Both the position numbers and the translations under genes were made by a program. From assembly GCA_910575105.1 (NCBI GenBank), contig CAJTDK010000002.1, forward strand, positions 209,988-273,987: 64,000 nucleotides of DNA. Direction: 5' to 3'. How positions within the stretch are numbered: position 1 is the first letter of the stretch; each line of letters starts with the position of its first letter. The notes beneath the pieces were generated by a model. That model was not told where the DNA came from. It did not search any database and was given only the letters and a program-made list of their open reading frames with translations. Origin of the DNA: Lachnospiraceae bacterium (GTDB lineage Bacteria; Bacillota; Clostridia; Lachnospirales; Lachnospiraceae). Of this stretch, positions 1 to 8,948 are shown in pieces.

Positions 1-2
1 CG

Positions 3-365
3 GTAAAGCACATGGGCGACAACCTGACCGGGGAGGGAGAGGGAGATGACGAGCAGATCGAAGTCACCTTGCCGGATATCCCGTCAAATGTTGAGCGGAT
101 CGCGTTTACAGTTACGATATATGACTCGGATGTCAGAAGGCAGAATTTCGGCCAGGTGTCCAATTCCTTTATCAGGATCGTAGACATGGCTACCGATACG
201 GAGCTTATAAGGTACGATCTGGGAGAGGACTTCTCGATCGAGACGGCAGTGGTGGTAGGAGAGCTTTACCGGCACAACGGAGAGTGGAAGTTCAACGCTA
301 TTGGAAGCGGCTTCCAGGGCGGTCTTGCGGCGCTGTGCGGACACTATGGGATTGATGTTGCGTAA
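3..365 (+). CDS. terD: TerD family stress protein, 5' end outside window
   Basis: C-terminal part of a TerD-domain protein; the reading frame is open to the left edge, so the true start lies upstream. TerD proteins are small Ca2+-binding beta-sandwich proteins of the tellurite/chemical stress (Ter) systems. The conserved acidic Ca2+ loop [15 protein letters not shown] is visible, as are RRQNFGQV and the family end [20 protein letters not shown]. It is followed after 15 bases, with an AGGAGGG ribosome binding site, by a second TerD gene, so it is the visible first member of a four-gene TerD run. Family is secure; the exact role of each paralogue is not. Confidence 0.93.
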   Translation, partial: VKHMGDNLTGEGEGDDEQIEVTLPDIPSNVERIAFTVTIYDSDVRRQNFGQVSNSFIRIVDMATDTELIRYDLGEDFSIETAVVVGELYRHNGEWKFNAIGSGFQGGLAALCGHYGIDVA

Positions 366-380
366 AGGAGGGAAGAGATT

Positions 381-962
381 ATGCCAGTAAGTTTGAAGAA
401 GGGACAGAAGGTAAGCCTGACTAAAGGGAATCCGGGGCTTTCAAAGGTAGTCGTAGGATTGGGCTGGGATGTGAACCAGTTCGATACCGGCGGGGATTTT
501 GACCTTGATGCGGCGGCGTTTCTCCTTGGAGATACCGGCAGGGTGTCAAAGTCGGAGGACTTTGTGTTCTACGGTAATCTCGCTCACCCATCAGGGAGCG
601 TAACACATTTGGGCGATAACCTTACGGGAGAAGGAGACGGCGACGACGAGCAGATCAAGATCGAACTTTCTAAGGTGCCGGAGAGCGTGACAAAGATTGC
701 ATTTACCGTGACCATATACGAGCCGGAGCAAAGAAGGCAGAACTTCGGGCAGGTAAATAATGCGTTTATCAGAATTTACAATGAGCTTACGGGAGAGGAG
801 CTCCTAAGATATGATCTGGGAGAGGATTTTTCGATCGAGACGGCAGTGGTGTTCGGAGAGCTGTATAAGAACAACGGGGAATGGAAATTTAACGCCATAG
901 GCAGCGGATACCAGGGAGGCCTGGCTGCGCTGTGTGCGAACTACGGCGTTGACGTAGAATAA
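381..962 (+). CDS. terD: TerD family protein
   Basis: Complete 193-residue TerD protein. It opens with the family start [20 protein letters not shown], carries the first acidic motif [11 protein letters not shown] (near residue 40) and the Ca2+ loop [15 protein letters not shown] (near residue 75), and ends with [20 protein letters not shown]. It is closely similar to the partial gene upstream, so these are recent tandem duplicates. The start ATG follows GGAGGGAAGAG. Expected to be a cytoplasmic Ca2+-binding stress protein; TerD proteins are thought to act with TerC-like or P-type-ATPase membrane partners, and a P-type ATPase lies about 1.3 kb downstream. Confidence 0.95.
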   Translation: MPVSLKKGQKVSLTKGNPGLSKVVVGLGWDVNQFDTGGDFDLDAAAFLLGDTGRVSKSEDFVFYGNLAHPSGSVTHLGDNLTGEGDGDDEQIKIELSKVPESVTKIAFTVTIYEPEQRRQNFGQVNNAFIRIYNELTGEELLRYDLGEDFSIETAVVFGELYKNNGEWKFNAIGSGYQGGLAALCANYGVDVE

Positions 963-975
963 AGGAGAGTGCGTT

Positions 976-1581
976 ATGGCGATTAGTTTACAAAAGGGTC
1001 ATAAAGTAAGCCTGGAGAAAAAGTCACCGGCGGGGCTTGGTGAGATTCATGTGAACCTGAACTGGAATTCGGTTCCTCAGAACCAGGGGTTTATAAAGAG
1101 CCTGTTCGGAGGCCAGCAGGGAATAGATCTGGACCTTGGCTGCCTGTATGAGCTGAAAAACGGGCAGAAGGGAGCAGTGCAGGCGCTGGGGAACTCTTTT
1201 GGCTCGCTCACCAGGCCGCCGTATGTATCCCTGGACGGGGACGACAGGACAGGAGCGGCGGCTGCCGGGGAGAATTTGAGGATCAACGGCAACCAGATAG
1301 CCAATATCAAGCGGGTGCTTGTGTACACGTTTATCTATGAGGGCGTCGCCAACTGGAAGCAGGCGGACGCTACGGTTACCATAAGGTATCCCGGGGCTGA
1401 GGATCTGATCGTAAAGATGGATTCCTACAATTCATCAGATACCATGTGCGCCCTTGCCCTGCTGGAGAATGTGAAGGATGAAACCTTCAGCGTGGAAAAG
1501 GTCGTTCAGTTCTTCAGAGGCCATGCGATGATGGACCAGGCGTTCGGCTGGGGGCTCAACTGGAAACCGGGACGTAAATAA
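976..1581 (+). CDS. TerD-superfamily protein, divergent (TerA-like)
   Basis: 201 residues starting MAISLQKGHKVSLEKKSPAG, the usual TerD N-terminus, but divergent afterwards. The acidic motif is present as GIDLDLGCLYELKNG (near residues 49-63), while the canonical GDNLTGxGxGDDE loop is replaced by SLDGDDRTGAAAAGENL (near residues 84-100). The rest, with IANIKRVLVYTFIYEG and the end WKQADATVTIRYPG...WGLNWKPGRK, resembles the TerA-like branch found in ter operons rather than TerD proper. It sits 13 bases after terD and 31 bases before the next TerD gene, so it is probably co-transcribed. Ca2+ binding may be altered by the loop change. Confidence 0.85.
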   Translation: MAISLQKGHKVSLEKKSPAGLGEIHVNLNWNSVPQNQGFIKSLFGGQQGIDLDLGCLYELKNGQKGAVQALGNSFGSLTRPPYVSLDGDDRTGAAAAGENLRINGNQIANIKRVLVYTFIYEGVANWKQADATVTIRYPGAEDLIVKMDSYNSSDTMCALALLENVKDETFSVEKVVQFFRGHAMMDQAFGWGLNWKPGRK

Positions 1582-1612
1582 TCAGGATGACAACAATCAG
1601 GAGGAATTTAAG

Positions 1613-2203
1613 ATGTCAATCAGTTTGCAAAAAGGACAGAAAGTCAGTCTGTCTAAAGAAAGCGCGGGCCTGTCAACAGTGCTTGTAGGCCTTGGATGGG
1701 ATGAGGCACCTCAGAAAAAAGGTTTTTTTGGCTTTAAGCAGCAGGAGGACATAGACTGCGACGCGTCAGCTATTCTCCTCCGGAATGGGAGACTTAGCGG
1801 CAACGGCGACCTTGTGTATTTTGGGAATCTGCGGCATGGCTCAGGAACAGTGCAGCACATGGGAGACAATCTCACGGGCGCGGGTGAGGGCGATGATGAA
1901 CAGATCCTGATCGATCTTGCCAAGATGCCGCCGGAGTATGACAAGATCGTCATTGTAGTAAATATCTACTCCGCGGTCCAGAGAAGGCAGCATTTCGGAA
2001 TGATCCAGAATGCATTTATACGGCTGGTGGACGGCAGGAATAATAAAGAGATGTGCAAGTATAATCTTACGGAAGACTATTCCGGCATGACGGCGATGAT
2101 ATTTGGAGAGATTTACCGGCATAACGGCGAATGGAAGTTCGGCGCCATCGGACAGGGAACTTCTGACCCGTCACTGGGCGATCTTTGCAGGCGTTATGTG
2201 TAA
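1613..2203 (+). CDS. terD: TerD family protein
   Basis: 196-residue TerD protein with start MSISLQKGQKVSLSKESAGL, acidic motif DIDCDASAILLRNG, Ca2+ loop [15 protein letters not shown] and the end [18 protein letters not shown] short basic insertion (KKGFFGFKQQ, near residues 35-44) distinguishes it from the first two copies. The ATG follows AGGAGGAATTTAAG. It is last in the TerD run and is followed by a hairpin with a T tract at 2219-2251, so the P-type ATPase behind it may be partly uncoupled from the TerD genes. Confidence 0.94.
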   Translation: MSISLQKGQKVSLSKESAGLSTVLVGLGWDEAPQKKGFFGFKQQEDIDCDASAILLRNGRLSGNGDLVYFGNLRHGSGTVQHMGDNLTGAGEGDDEQILIDLAKMPPEYDKIVIVVNIYSAVQRRQHFGMIQNAFIRLVDGRNNKEMCKYNLTEDYSGMTAMIFGEIYRHNGEWKFGAIGQGTSDPSLGDLCRRYV

Positions 2204-2218
2204 TGATGTAACGGTTTT

Positions 2219-2251
2219 AAAAGAGAAACTGCGATAAGTTTCTCTTTTTCT
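2219..2251 (+). terminator. Intrinsic terminator after the TerD genes
   Basis: Stem AAAGAGAAACT / AAGTTTCTCTTT around a five-base loop, followed by TTTTTC. It lies between the last TerD stop and the ATPase start and can end or attenuate the TerD transcript. The A-rich left side would also let it work on the opposite strand. Confidence 0.75.
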
Positions 2252-2293
2252 GCAAATAATACAATTAAAATAAAAACAGTTAGGTGGATACGT

Positions 2294-4939
2294 ATGAATG
2301 AAGTGTTGAAAAAGGACGTCCTGAAAAAGGGATTGTCCGATGAGCAGGTAACCCAAAGTAAAGCAAAATTCGGAACCAACGAGCTTGCGAAAAAGGAGCA
2401 GGAGTCTCTGTGGTCTATGTTTATCGGGGCGTTTGACGATATCTGGATCAAGGTACTGTGCGCAGCCCTTGCCCTGAAGGTGGTGCTTGCGGTGCTGGGG
2501 ATGGTGATTCCTGCTATCGCGGGGGAAAATGATGCGGTTGAGATCATAAGTATCGTTCTGGCCATCGGCCTGGCAACAGGGTTCAGTACACTGTCGGAGT
2601 ACAGGAATACGTCCCGGAGCGAGGCCCTGCAGGAGGAATATAATAAGACCTACGCCAAGGTCATCAGAGGAGGAAAGCTGGTAAAGATCCTCACCAGCGA
2701 GATTGTCAAGGGCGATACGGTGCTGATCCAGTCAGGCGATAAGGTTCCGGCTGACGGCCTGATCTTTGAGGGTAGCGTGAAAGTATCACAGGCGGCGCTA
2801 AACGGCGAGTCCAGAGACGAGACAAAGGTTCCGGCGCAGACGATGGAGGATGCAGAGTCTACGGATTACAGCTCGGACAGCAAAGTTTTTATGGGATCTG
2901 TCGTGACAAGCGGAGAGGGCTATATGGTTGTGACCGTGGTAGGAGACGCTTCTGAGCTTGGTAAGATCAACAAGGCGCTGACCGATGATTCGGAAGAAGA
3001 GGAGAGAAAAGACACATCCAGCCTGAAGCTTGAAGTGGTGGCGGCAGGCATCGGAAAGCTGGGCGTATCTGCGGCGGCGATCGCAGGAATCCTTCAGGTG
3101 GTGCTTACGGTGATGAGGACGGATGAGACGGTAACGCCTGTCTTTGTGGTGCTTTTGGCGGCTGAGGCAGTGATGCTGATGGCGTCCATCGTCATTATGG
3201 CTGTCCCGGAAGGGCTGCCCATGATGAACAGCCTTGTCCAGTCTATGAATACGGAGTCCATGTACAAGAAGAATATTCTGGTAAGCCATAAGGCTGCATT
3301 CTCGGATTCGGCTTACATGAATCTTTTGTTCAGCGATAAGACGGGTACGATCACAGAGGGGAACCTCTCGCTGGTAGAGTTCGTGACAGGGGACGGGAAC
3401 GTGGCAGATCGGCTGTTGGACCAGGAGTTCCTTGAGGCGGTCACCCTCAATAACCTTGCCAAGATATCAGAGGGCAAAGCTATCGGCAGCAACAATATGG
3501 ATCGGGCGTTGCTTACCTATGCCATTGCAAATGGAGCCGCAGATGCAGTTGACGCTTCTAAGGTCAGGGAGGTCAGCGGGTTTGACTCGGAGAAGAAGTG
3601 CGCTACGGTTACGCTGGCAGACGGAACGGTCTACTGGAAGGGCGCGACGGAGAACGTCATAGACGATATCACCCACTATAAGGCACAGGACGGGGCAGTT
3701 AAGGAATTTACGGCGGTCGAAAAAGAAAAAGTGATGGAGCAAATGATCGCAGAGGCGAAGCGGACCATGAAGCTTTTGACAGTGGCGAAGTTCGCGGGAG
3801 ACAAAAAGATCCTTCTGGCTGTACTGTGTCTCAGGGACAATGTAAGGACAGACGCGGTTGAGACTGTGGAGGTATTAAACCGCGCGGGAATCCAGGTGGT
3901 GATGGTGACAGGCGATGCCGAGGAGACGGCGGTGGCCATCGCGAGAGAGGCCGGGATCCTGAAAGATGAACATACGGATGTCGTCCTGACCCATGATGAA
4001 TTAGAGGAGATGTCAGACGAGGAGCTTAAGAAAAAGCTTCCTAACCTGCGTGTGGTAAGCAGGGCGAAGCCGTTAGACAAGAAGCGTCTGGTAACCATCG
4101 CCCAGCAGCTTGACGACGTGTGCGGGATGACGGGCGACGGGGTAAACGACGCTCCGGCGCTTAAGCAGGCGGACATTGGCTTTGCCATGGGAGACGGGAC
4201 GGCGGTTGCCCAGGAGGCGGGAGATGTGGTCATCCTGAATAACAGCCTGACCTCCATCAAGGACTGTGTCCTTAACAGCAGGACCATGGCGAAGTCAGTC
4301 GGGAAGTTTTTGATTTTCCAGCTTACCGTGAATATCAGCACCCTTCTGATGAACATTATCGCTCCGGTGCTGGGCTGGACGGAACCGTTTTCCATTGTGC
4401 AGATCCTGTGGATCAATCTGATCATGGATACCCTTGCGGCTATGGCATTCGGAGGCGAGCCGATCCTTGACCGGTATATGAACGATAAGCCGGTGAAGCG
4501 GACGGACAATATCCTTACCGGGTATATCAAGTCCGCCATAGGCACCAGCTCGGTATTTATTACCCTTGGGTCGATCCTGATCCTTGAGAATATCGGAGGG
4601 ATTACGGATTATGTAATGCCGGCATCCTGTACGGATCCTGAGCTATATGAGAAGACATTTATGTTCGCCTTCTTTATCTACGCGATTATTTTCAACAGCT
4701 TTAATACACGGTCTGACCGGTTCAACCTGTTTGAGCATATCGGGGAGAACAAGAATTTCATTCTGGTAATGGGTTCGATCTTTGTTCTTCAGACGGTCAT
4801 CATACAGATCGGCGGACAGGTGTTTAATACGACGATGCTGAGCGTCCGTGCGCTGATTGTGTCCATGGCGCTGGGATTCCTTATCATACCGGTGGATCTG
4901 GTGAGAAAGATGTTCGTGGCGAAAGATGCGGGTCATTAA
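2294..4939 (+). CDS. Cation-transporting P-type ATPase, Ca2+ (type IIB-like), Ter-linked
   Basis: 881-residue P-type ATPase, the usual length for bacterial Ca2+-ATPases. Visible motifs: phosphorylation site SDKTGT with Asp near residue 348, actuator motif NGES (near residues 175-178), hinge motif TGDGVNDAPALKQADIGFAMG near residue 613, TM4 VPEGLP near residue 304, and a C-terminal membrane block resembling PMCA-type pumps (FQLTVNISTL, QILWINLIMDTLAAMAF). The segment after VPEGLP (MMNSLVQSMNTESMYKKNIL) departs from the common LAVTLALAYS sequence, so this is a divergent subgroup. It probably exports Ca2+ or a similar divalent cation, which fits the Ca2+-binding TerD proteins beside it. Overlaps the next gene by 14 bases. 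Confidence 0.92.
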   Translation: MNEVLKKDVLKKGLSDEQVTQSKAKFGTNELAKKEQESLWSMFIGAFDDIWIKVLCAALALKVVLAVLGMVIPAIAGENDAVEIISIVLAIGLATGFSTLSEYRNTSRSEALQEEYNKTYAKVIRGGKLVKILTSEIVKGDTVLIQSGDKVPADGLIFEGSVKVSQAALNGESRDETKVPAQTMEDAESTDYSSDSKVFMGSVVTSGEGYMVVTVVGDASELGKINKALTDDSEEEERKDTSSLKLEVVAAGIGKLGVSAAAIAGILQVVLTVMRTDETVTPVFVVLLAAEAVMLMASIVIMAVPEGLPMMNSLVQSMNTESMYKKNILVSHKAAFSDSAYMNLLFSDKTGTITEGNLSLVEFVTGDGNVADRLLDQEFLEAVTLNNLAKISEGKAIGSNNMDRALLTYAIANGAADAVDASKVREVSGFDSEKKCATVTLADGTVYWKGATENVIDDITHYKAQDGAVKEFTAVEKEKVMEQMIAEAKRTMKLLTVAKFAGDKKILLAVLCLRDNVRTDAVETVEVLNRAGIQVVMVTGDAEETAVAIAREAGILKDEHTDVVLTHDELEEMSDEELKKKLPNLRVVSRAKPLDKKRLVTIAQQLDDVCGMTGDGVNDAPALKQADIGFAMGDGTAVAQEAGDVVILNNSLTSIKDCVLNSRTMAKSVGKFLIFQLTVNISTLLMNIIAPVLGWTEPFSIVQILWINLIMDTLAAMAFGGEPILDRYMNDKPVKRTDNILTGYIKSAIGTSSVFITLGSILILENIGGITDYVMPASCTDPELYEKTFMFAFFIYAIIFNSFNTRSDRFNLFEHIGENKNFILVMGSIFVLQTVIIQIGGQVFNTTMLSVRALIVSMALGFLIIPVDLVRKMFVAKDAGH

Positions 4940-5684
4940 TCTGGACCTGGACAATACCCTGATCTACTCCTATAAGCATGACATCGGAGACCGGAAGATG
5001 AATGTTGAGGTCTATCAGGGAAGAGAGATATCCTACGTGACGGAAAAAACTCATGAGCGGTTAAAGAAGATCATGAGCCGGTGTCTCGTTGTACCCACGA
5101 CTACAAGGACGAAAGAGCAGTATGAGCGGATCGATCTGAAGGTGGGAGCTTTTCGGTATGCGCTTGTCTGCAATGGAGGAATACTTCTGAGGGACGGAGT
5201 CAGCGACAGCGCCTGGTATGAAGAGTCCAGGCGGCTGATCGCGGACTGCGCGGATGAGCTCAGGCGCGGGGAAGAGCTTTTGAGACAGGAGCCTCTCCGG
5301 AAGTCCGAGGTCAGATTTATCGAGGGGCTTTTCCTTTTCACAAAATGCAATGCGCCGGAAAAGGTAACTGCGCGCCTTAGGGATTCCTTTGAGGGCACTA
5401 AGGTTTCTGTACTCCGTAACGGGGAAAAGATTTATCTTGTGCCGGAACGGCTTGACAAGGGGACAGCCATAGAAAGATTCTGCTGCTACATCGGGGCGGA
5501 TGAGGTGATCGCCGCCGGGGACAGTGAGTTCGATGTGCCGATGGTGGAGAGGGCCGGGATCGGGATCGTCCCTGCCGGCTTTTGCGGAAAATACGGGGCG
5601 AAGGGAAATCTGGAAGAGATGAAAGGGGAGAGCATATTCGCAGAGGAAATGCTCTCCCGGATAGAGACTTTAGTCAATCTTTAA
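4926..5684 (+). CDS. HAD-superfamily phosphatase (Cof/sucrose-phosphatase-like), Ter-linked
   Basis: 252-residue HAD hydrolase. Motif I is NLDLDNTLIYSYKHD (residues 4-18, catalytic DxD), followed by a Cof-type cap region, a basic KGTAIERF stretch, and motif IV EVIAAGDSEFDVPMVERAG (near residues 196-214). Translationally coupled to the ATPase by a 14-base overlap. HAD phosphatases recur in extended Ter clusters, where they are proposed to take part in making a nucleoside-like metabolite; that link is from the family literature, not from this sequence. The substrate is unknown. The 3' end overlaps the convergent AIM24-like gene by 15 bases. Confidence 0.88.
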   Translation: MRVINLDLDNTLIYSYKHDIGDRKMNVEVYQGREISYVTEKTHERLKKIMSRCLVVPTTTRTKEQYERIDLKVGAFRYALVCNGGILLRDGVSDSAWYEESRRLIADCADELRRGEELLRQEPLRKSEVRFIEGLFLFTKCNAPEKVTARLRDSFEGTKVSVLRNGEKIYLVPERLDKGTAIERFCCYIGADEVIAAGDSEFDVPMVERAGIGIVPAGFCGKYGAKGNLEEMKGESIFAEEMLSRIETLVNL

Positions 5685-6374
5685 CTGGATTCCGCCCTGC
5701 CGCTCTGACGGCTGGATCACTACGGTGACAGGCATGCCGCCGTGCCACTCAAAGGAATAGGATTCGCCGGAGGTCTGGCCGATAAAGGTCTTCCAGTTCA
5801 CGTCTGTCCGGATGTGGGGATCGCAGGCGCCGTCTCCCATCCAGCAGATTACTGCGTCAGGGTCAACGGCAATAGTATTTCGTGTATGTACGTTGCTTAA
5901 GACGACAGGATTGCCGTCGGTCAGTATGGCGACATAGGCATTCTTGCCTTCGCCGGTCAGTGTGGATGTTGCGAGGCCCTTCTGGGAGAGGACGCCTGTG
6001 CCGATAAAGCGGACGCTGTACTTACAGTCTTGGGTGAAGGCAAGGATATTTTCAGATTCAACGAAGATCGTCTCTCCGCGCTCCAGCCTGTAGACCAGGA
6101 CATGCTGGGCGTTGCAGGCATAGTATGTCTCGGAATTTCCGTTAAGCGTAACTTTCATAAGCGGGATGTTCTCTCCTGTCACGCGCCTTGCCAGCGAGCC
6201 GAAGACGGCCTGGGCAAGATTGTTCTGGGGGCCGAGAAGAACTTTCTCGAAGCGGTAATTTGTATTGCTGGCACAATCTCCGGCGATATAAGCCCCGGCT
6301 TTGGCATATAAAACATCATTTCCTGTACAAGTGACCTTTAAGGTCAGTTCGTTAATTGTCTCAAATGTGATCAT
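5670..6374 (-). CDS. AIM24-like family protein
   Basis: 234 residues from an ATG preceded by TTTGGAGGGAATACACAG on the minus strand; an upstream in-frame ATG at 6464 overlaps the neighbouring TerD gene and lacks this site, so it was not used. The sequence (KAGAYIAGDCASNTNYRFEK, LARRVTGENIPLMKVT, then a repeated beta pattern and FIGQTSGESYSFEWHG near the end) matches the AIM24/TIGR00266-type beta-prism fold. Such proteins often accompany TerD genes. No signal peptide. It follows the TerD gene at 6394-7296 by 19 bases, so the two form an operon opposite to the main ter run. Biochemical role unknown. Confidence 0.8.
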   Translation of the reverse strand: MITFETINELTLKVTCTGNDVLYAKAGAYIAGDCASNTNYRFEKVLLGPQNNLAQAVFGSLARRVTGENIPLMKVTLNGNSETYYACNAQHVLVYRLERGETIFVESENILAFTQDCKYSVRFIGTGVLSQKGLATSTLTGEGKNAYVAILTDGNPVVLSNVHTRNTIAVDPDAVICWMGDGACDPHIRTDVNWKTFIGQTSGESYSFEWHGGMPVTVVIQPSERQGGIQLKID

Positions 6375-6393
6375 CTGTGTATTCCCTCCAAAT

Positions 6394-7296
6394 TTAATTT
6401 GTCTGAACGCCATACAATTCACACAGGCCCGCAAGGTCTTTTGCAACACCGTTTCCGATGGCATTGAATTTCCATGTGCCGTTGTACAGATAAAGCTCTC
6501 CCAGCATCATAGAAGTCACATTGGCATAGTAGTCCGTCAGCAGGAAACTGTAGATTTCCCGTCTGGTATCTGTATCCAGAAGCCGGATATAGGCGTCTTT
6601 GACCATGCTGAAATTAAGCCGGTATGCCAGCGCTTCATTGATCGTAAGTACAAATACGATTTTTTTTATGCCGGGGCTAAGCTTTGCCAGATTGATGTAT
6701 GCCACTTCCCTGTCTTCGGCGGAGCCGTTAACATCTAAGGAAACGCTGCCGTCGGGGCTGTCTGTCTGCCCGTAGAAGACGAACCAGTCGTCGCCTGGTA
6801 CTTTTCCCGAAGGCCCAAGGAGAAATGCGGACAGGTCGATATCGCACCGGGGATTGGAGGTGTTCCACCCCATAGCTACCTTCAAGCCTTTGAGCTGCCC
6901 GTCGGTTCCGATATTCACCTTCTGCCCTTTCTGCACCGGGTTACGGAGCGCAGGGGGCTTGCGGTACTTAAGGGCTGCGGGAGCGGTCTGGGGCGTGGGA
7001 ACTTCCGGGGTGAAGGTGCGTGCCGCTTGCTGTCTGGAAGTTGTGCCCGGGCGTGTGGCGCCTAACGTGCTGCTGCCCGCGTGTGTGGCGCCTGCCGTGC
7101 TGCTGCCCGCGTGTGTGGCGCCTGCCGTGCTGCTGCCCGGGCGTGTGGCACCTGCTGTGCTGATGCTGTCCGGGGTGGGGATGCTGGCGGATCCGATCGT
7201 CTGCCGGTTTAAGGCCGGCTGGATCTTTGGCTGGCTGAGGGATGAAATGCTGCTTCGGTTATAGCTGTCCGTTACTTTCATCGGGATGTTGATCAT
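6394..7296 (-). CDS. TerD family protein with repetitive N-terminal extension
   Basis: 300 residues, about 110 longer than ordinary TerD. The C-terminal part is a TerD domain starting near residue 120 (NPVQKGQKVNIGTDGQLKGL), with acidic motif CDIDLSAFLLGPSG and the end LYLYNGTWKFNAIGNGVAKD. The GDNLTG loop is degenerate (SLDVNGSAEDREV). Before it lies a Ser/Thr/Gly/Pro-rich linker with four 10-residue repeats (GATRPGSSTA-type, about residues 48-87). No signal peptide; the linker may tether or oligomerise the domain. Ribosome binding site AAAGGAATGG precedes the ATG. Operon partner of the AIM24-like gene. Confidence 0.88.
   Translation of the reverse strand: MINIPMKVTDSYNRSSISSLSQPKIQPALNRQTIGSASIPTPDSISTAGATRPGSSTAGATHAGSSTAGATHAGSSTLGATRPGTTSRQQAARTFTPEVPTPQTAPAALKYRKPPALRNPVQKGQKVNIGTDGQLKGLKVAMGWNTSNPRCDIDLSAFLLGPSGKVPGDDWFVFYGQTDSPDGSVSLDVNGSAEDREVAYINLAKLSPGIKKIVFVLTINEALAYRLNFSMVKDAYIRLLDTDTRREIYSFLLTDYYANVTSMMLGELYLYNGTWKFNAIGNGVAKDLAGLCELYGVQTN
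7050..7160. repeat. Tandem 30-bp coding repeat in TerD extension
   Basis: Successive 30-bp units read on the plus strand as gcgtgtgtggcgcctgccgt-type sequence followed by gctgctgccc. Two units are nearly identical and the flanking ones differ by several bases. They encode the GAT(H/R)xGSST(A/L) decapeptides of the TerD gene on the minus strand. Confidence 0.85.
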
Positions 7297-7319
7297 AGAT
7301 TATCCATTCCTTTCATTAT

Positions 7320-7470
7320 GTTCACTCTGCTCACAGTAACCTTATTATGATACGTTGAACAAAGTGGCCAGTAACCTGCAAAAATCTATGTAAATTACCT
7401 TTGCAATGGGATTTTTGCATTTTTGTATCATTTCCTGCGGTCTGTGCAGTAAATGCACAAGCCTGTGTAA
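7320..7470. repeat. Dispersed palindromic repeat, copy A of family 2
   Basis: Contains GTTCACTCTGCTCACAGTAAC (7320-7340), then a hairpin TGCAAAAATC (7377-7386) / GATTTTTGCA (7410-7419), then CTGCGGTCTGTGCAGTAAATG and CCTGTGTAA. The same modules occur in the same order at 34495-34567 and 34851-34890. It fills the divergent interval between the TerD gene and the first LacI gene, so it may carry regulatory signals for either. Confidence 0.7.
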
Positions 7471-7513
7471 TAATCTTATTATACAACAGGATGGGGAAAA
7501 TGGCATCTTAAAG

Positions 7514-7542
7514 TTGTTTTTCAAGTACTGTACAGATATAAT
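7514..7542 (+). promoter_or_regulatory. Promoter for first LacI gene
   Basis: TTGTTT (7514-7519), 17-base spacer, TATAAT (7537-7542). The spacer contains the palindrome GTACtGTAC, a possible operator. The start codon is 42 bases beyond the -10 box. Confidence 0.65.
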
Positions 7543-7583
7543 AGAAATAGCTAAAGTATTTTCAGAAAGGTTGATATCGAATT

Positions 7584-8582
7584 ATGAAGATCAGTATTCG
7601 CAAGATAAGCGAGATTACAGGCTTTTCACCGGCGACGGTGTCCAATGCGCTGAATCACAAGAGAGGCGTCAATAAGGAAACGGCGGAACAGATATTAAAG
7701 ACGGCGGAAGAGCTGGGATATCATACGGGAGAGAGGATAAAGAGGATTCGGTTTGTCATTTTCCGGCGGAACGGGCTGATCATTGACGACAGCCCGTTCC
7801 ATCCGGCGGTGATTGAGGGAGTGGAACGGCAGGCGAAGCTTTTAGGGCTTGAGACGCTGTTCTGCTATGTGGATGTTAATGATCCGGGATACGCTATGCA
7901 GATCCGGGAGATCTTGTCGGACGAGGAGAGCGCGGTGGTGCTCCTTGGAACGGAGATGATGGAGGAGGACTTTGAGCCTTATACTCATGCCCGCAACAAG
8001 ATCATCCTGCTGGACGGATGGAGCGACAGATATTTTTTTGACAGCGTTCTCATCAGCAATACGGATTCGGCGGCAAAGGCGGTGGAATATCTGGTGGAGC
8101 GGGGGCATAAGGAGATTGGCTACATCAGGGGGGATTTCCGCATACAGGCGTTCAGGTACAGGGAGATCGGCTACTGGCGGGTGATTGATGCCCATCATTT
8201 CCAGGTGAAGCCGGAGTTTATTCCGACAGTGGGGACGAAGGTGGAGACAGCCTACGAGGGCATGAAGAGATATCTGGAGGGCGGCCCTTCGCTGCCGTCT
8301 GCATTTTTCGTGGACAATGACACCATAGCCATCGGGGCGATGCAGGCGCTTAAGGAATGCGGCTATGACATCCCGGGGGACGTGTCGATCATCGGGTTTG
8401 ACAATATCTCTTACGGCGCGGTGTCCGATCCGCCTCTTACCACTATCAACGTGTACAAGCATGAGATGGGGGCGACGGCGGTGAGGGAGCTTCTTTATTC
8501 CATAGAGAACCAGTGCAGGATCAAGACGAAGATACAGGTGTGCACGGATTTTGTGGAGCGGGGGAGTGTGCGGCGGATATAG
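7584..8582 (+). CDS. LacI family transcriptional regulator
   Basis: 332 residues. N-terminal helix-turn-helix MKISIRKISEITGFSPATVS with hinge NALNHKRGVNKETAEQILKT, then a periplasmic-binding-protein-like effector domain (LVERGHKEIGYIRG, FFVDNDTIAIGAMQALKECG, VSIIGFDNISYGAVSDPPLTT). It shares high identity with the second LacI gene 436 bases downstream, so the pair arose by duplication. Recognition helix residues are nearly the same in both, so overlapping operator specificity is likely. Start ATG follows AGAAAGGTTGATATCGAATT. Probably a sugar-responsive regulator of the nearby operon or of its paralogue. Confidence 0.93.
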   Translation: MKISIRKISEITGFSPATVSNALNHKRGVNKETAEQILKTAEELGYHTGERIKRIRFVIFRRNGLIIDDSPFHPAVIEGVERQAKLLGLETLFCYVDVNDPGYAMQIREILSDEESAVVLLGTEMMEEDFEPYTHARNKIILLDGWSDRYFFDSVLISNTDSAAKAVEYLVERGHKEIGYIRGDFRIQAFRYREIGYWRVIDAHHFQVKPEFIPTVGTKVETAYEGMKRYLEGGPSLPSAFFVDNDTIAIGAMQALKECGYDIPGDVSIIGFDNISYGAVSDPPLTTINVYKHEMGATAVRELLYSIENQCRIKTKIQVCTDFVERGSVRRI

Positions 8583-8777
8583 AAGAAAGAGGCTTGGTGC
8601 AGAGCGCTGTTTGGCTATATCAGGAAAGAAAATTATATACCGTGTTTTATGAGAGCAGGAAAGTGTTGGCACCCTGCTCTTTTATAGTGCAGGCAATTCT
8701 AAATGGATTGTTGCATGCTGCCGGTCACAAATTGAACAGCAGCCAAAATAGTTTTATCGGATAATGTATTATATTTA

Positions 8778-8814
8778 TATAAATGTTTATATGAATTTTC
8801 ATATAAACATTTAT
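8778..8814. promoter_or_regulatory. Inverted pair of putative LacI operators
   Basis: TATAAATGTTTATA at 8778-8791 and its reverse complement form at 8802-8814. Together they make a 15-bp perfect palindrome (ATAAATGTTTATATG, six-base spacer, complementary arm). The motif recurs at 8961-8974 over a promoter. Each unit is itself dyad-symmetric, as expected for a LacI-family dimer, and paired sites 180 bp apart would allow looping. Confidence 0.6.
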
Positions 8815-8948
8815 CAAAACAGAAGAAAAATATGAATAAATTGTAAATTTGTGATAAATGAACTGTAAATAATAGACAAAATAGAGACTATAAAACTATG
8901 AATATTAAACAAAATATAAATATTGACAAAGAAAATCAGAAAAAACTA

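Noticed and set aside
3676-4545. 289-residue minus-strand frame within the P-type ATPase
   Set aside because: It is a composition shadow of the ATPase coding frame.
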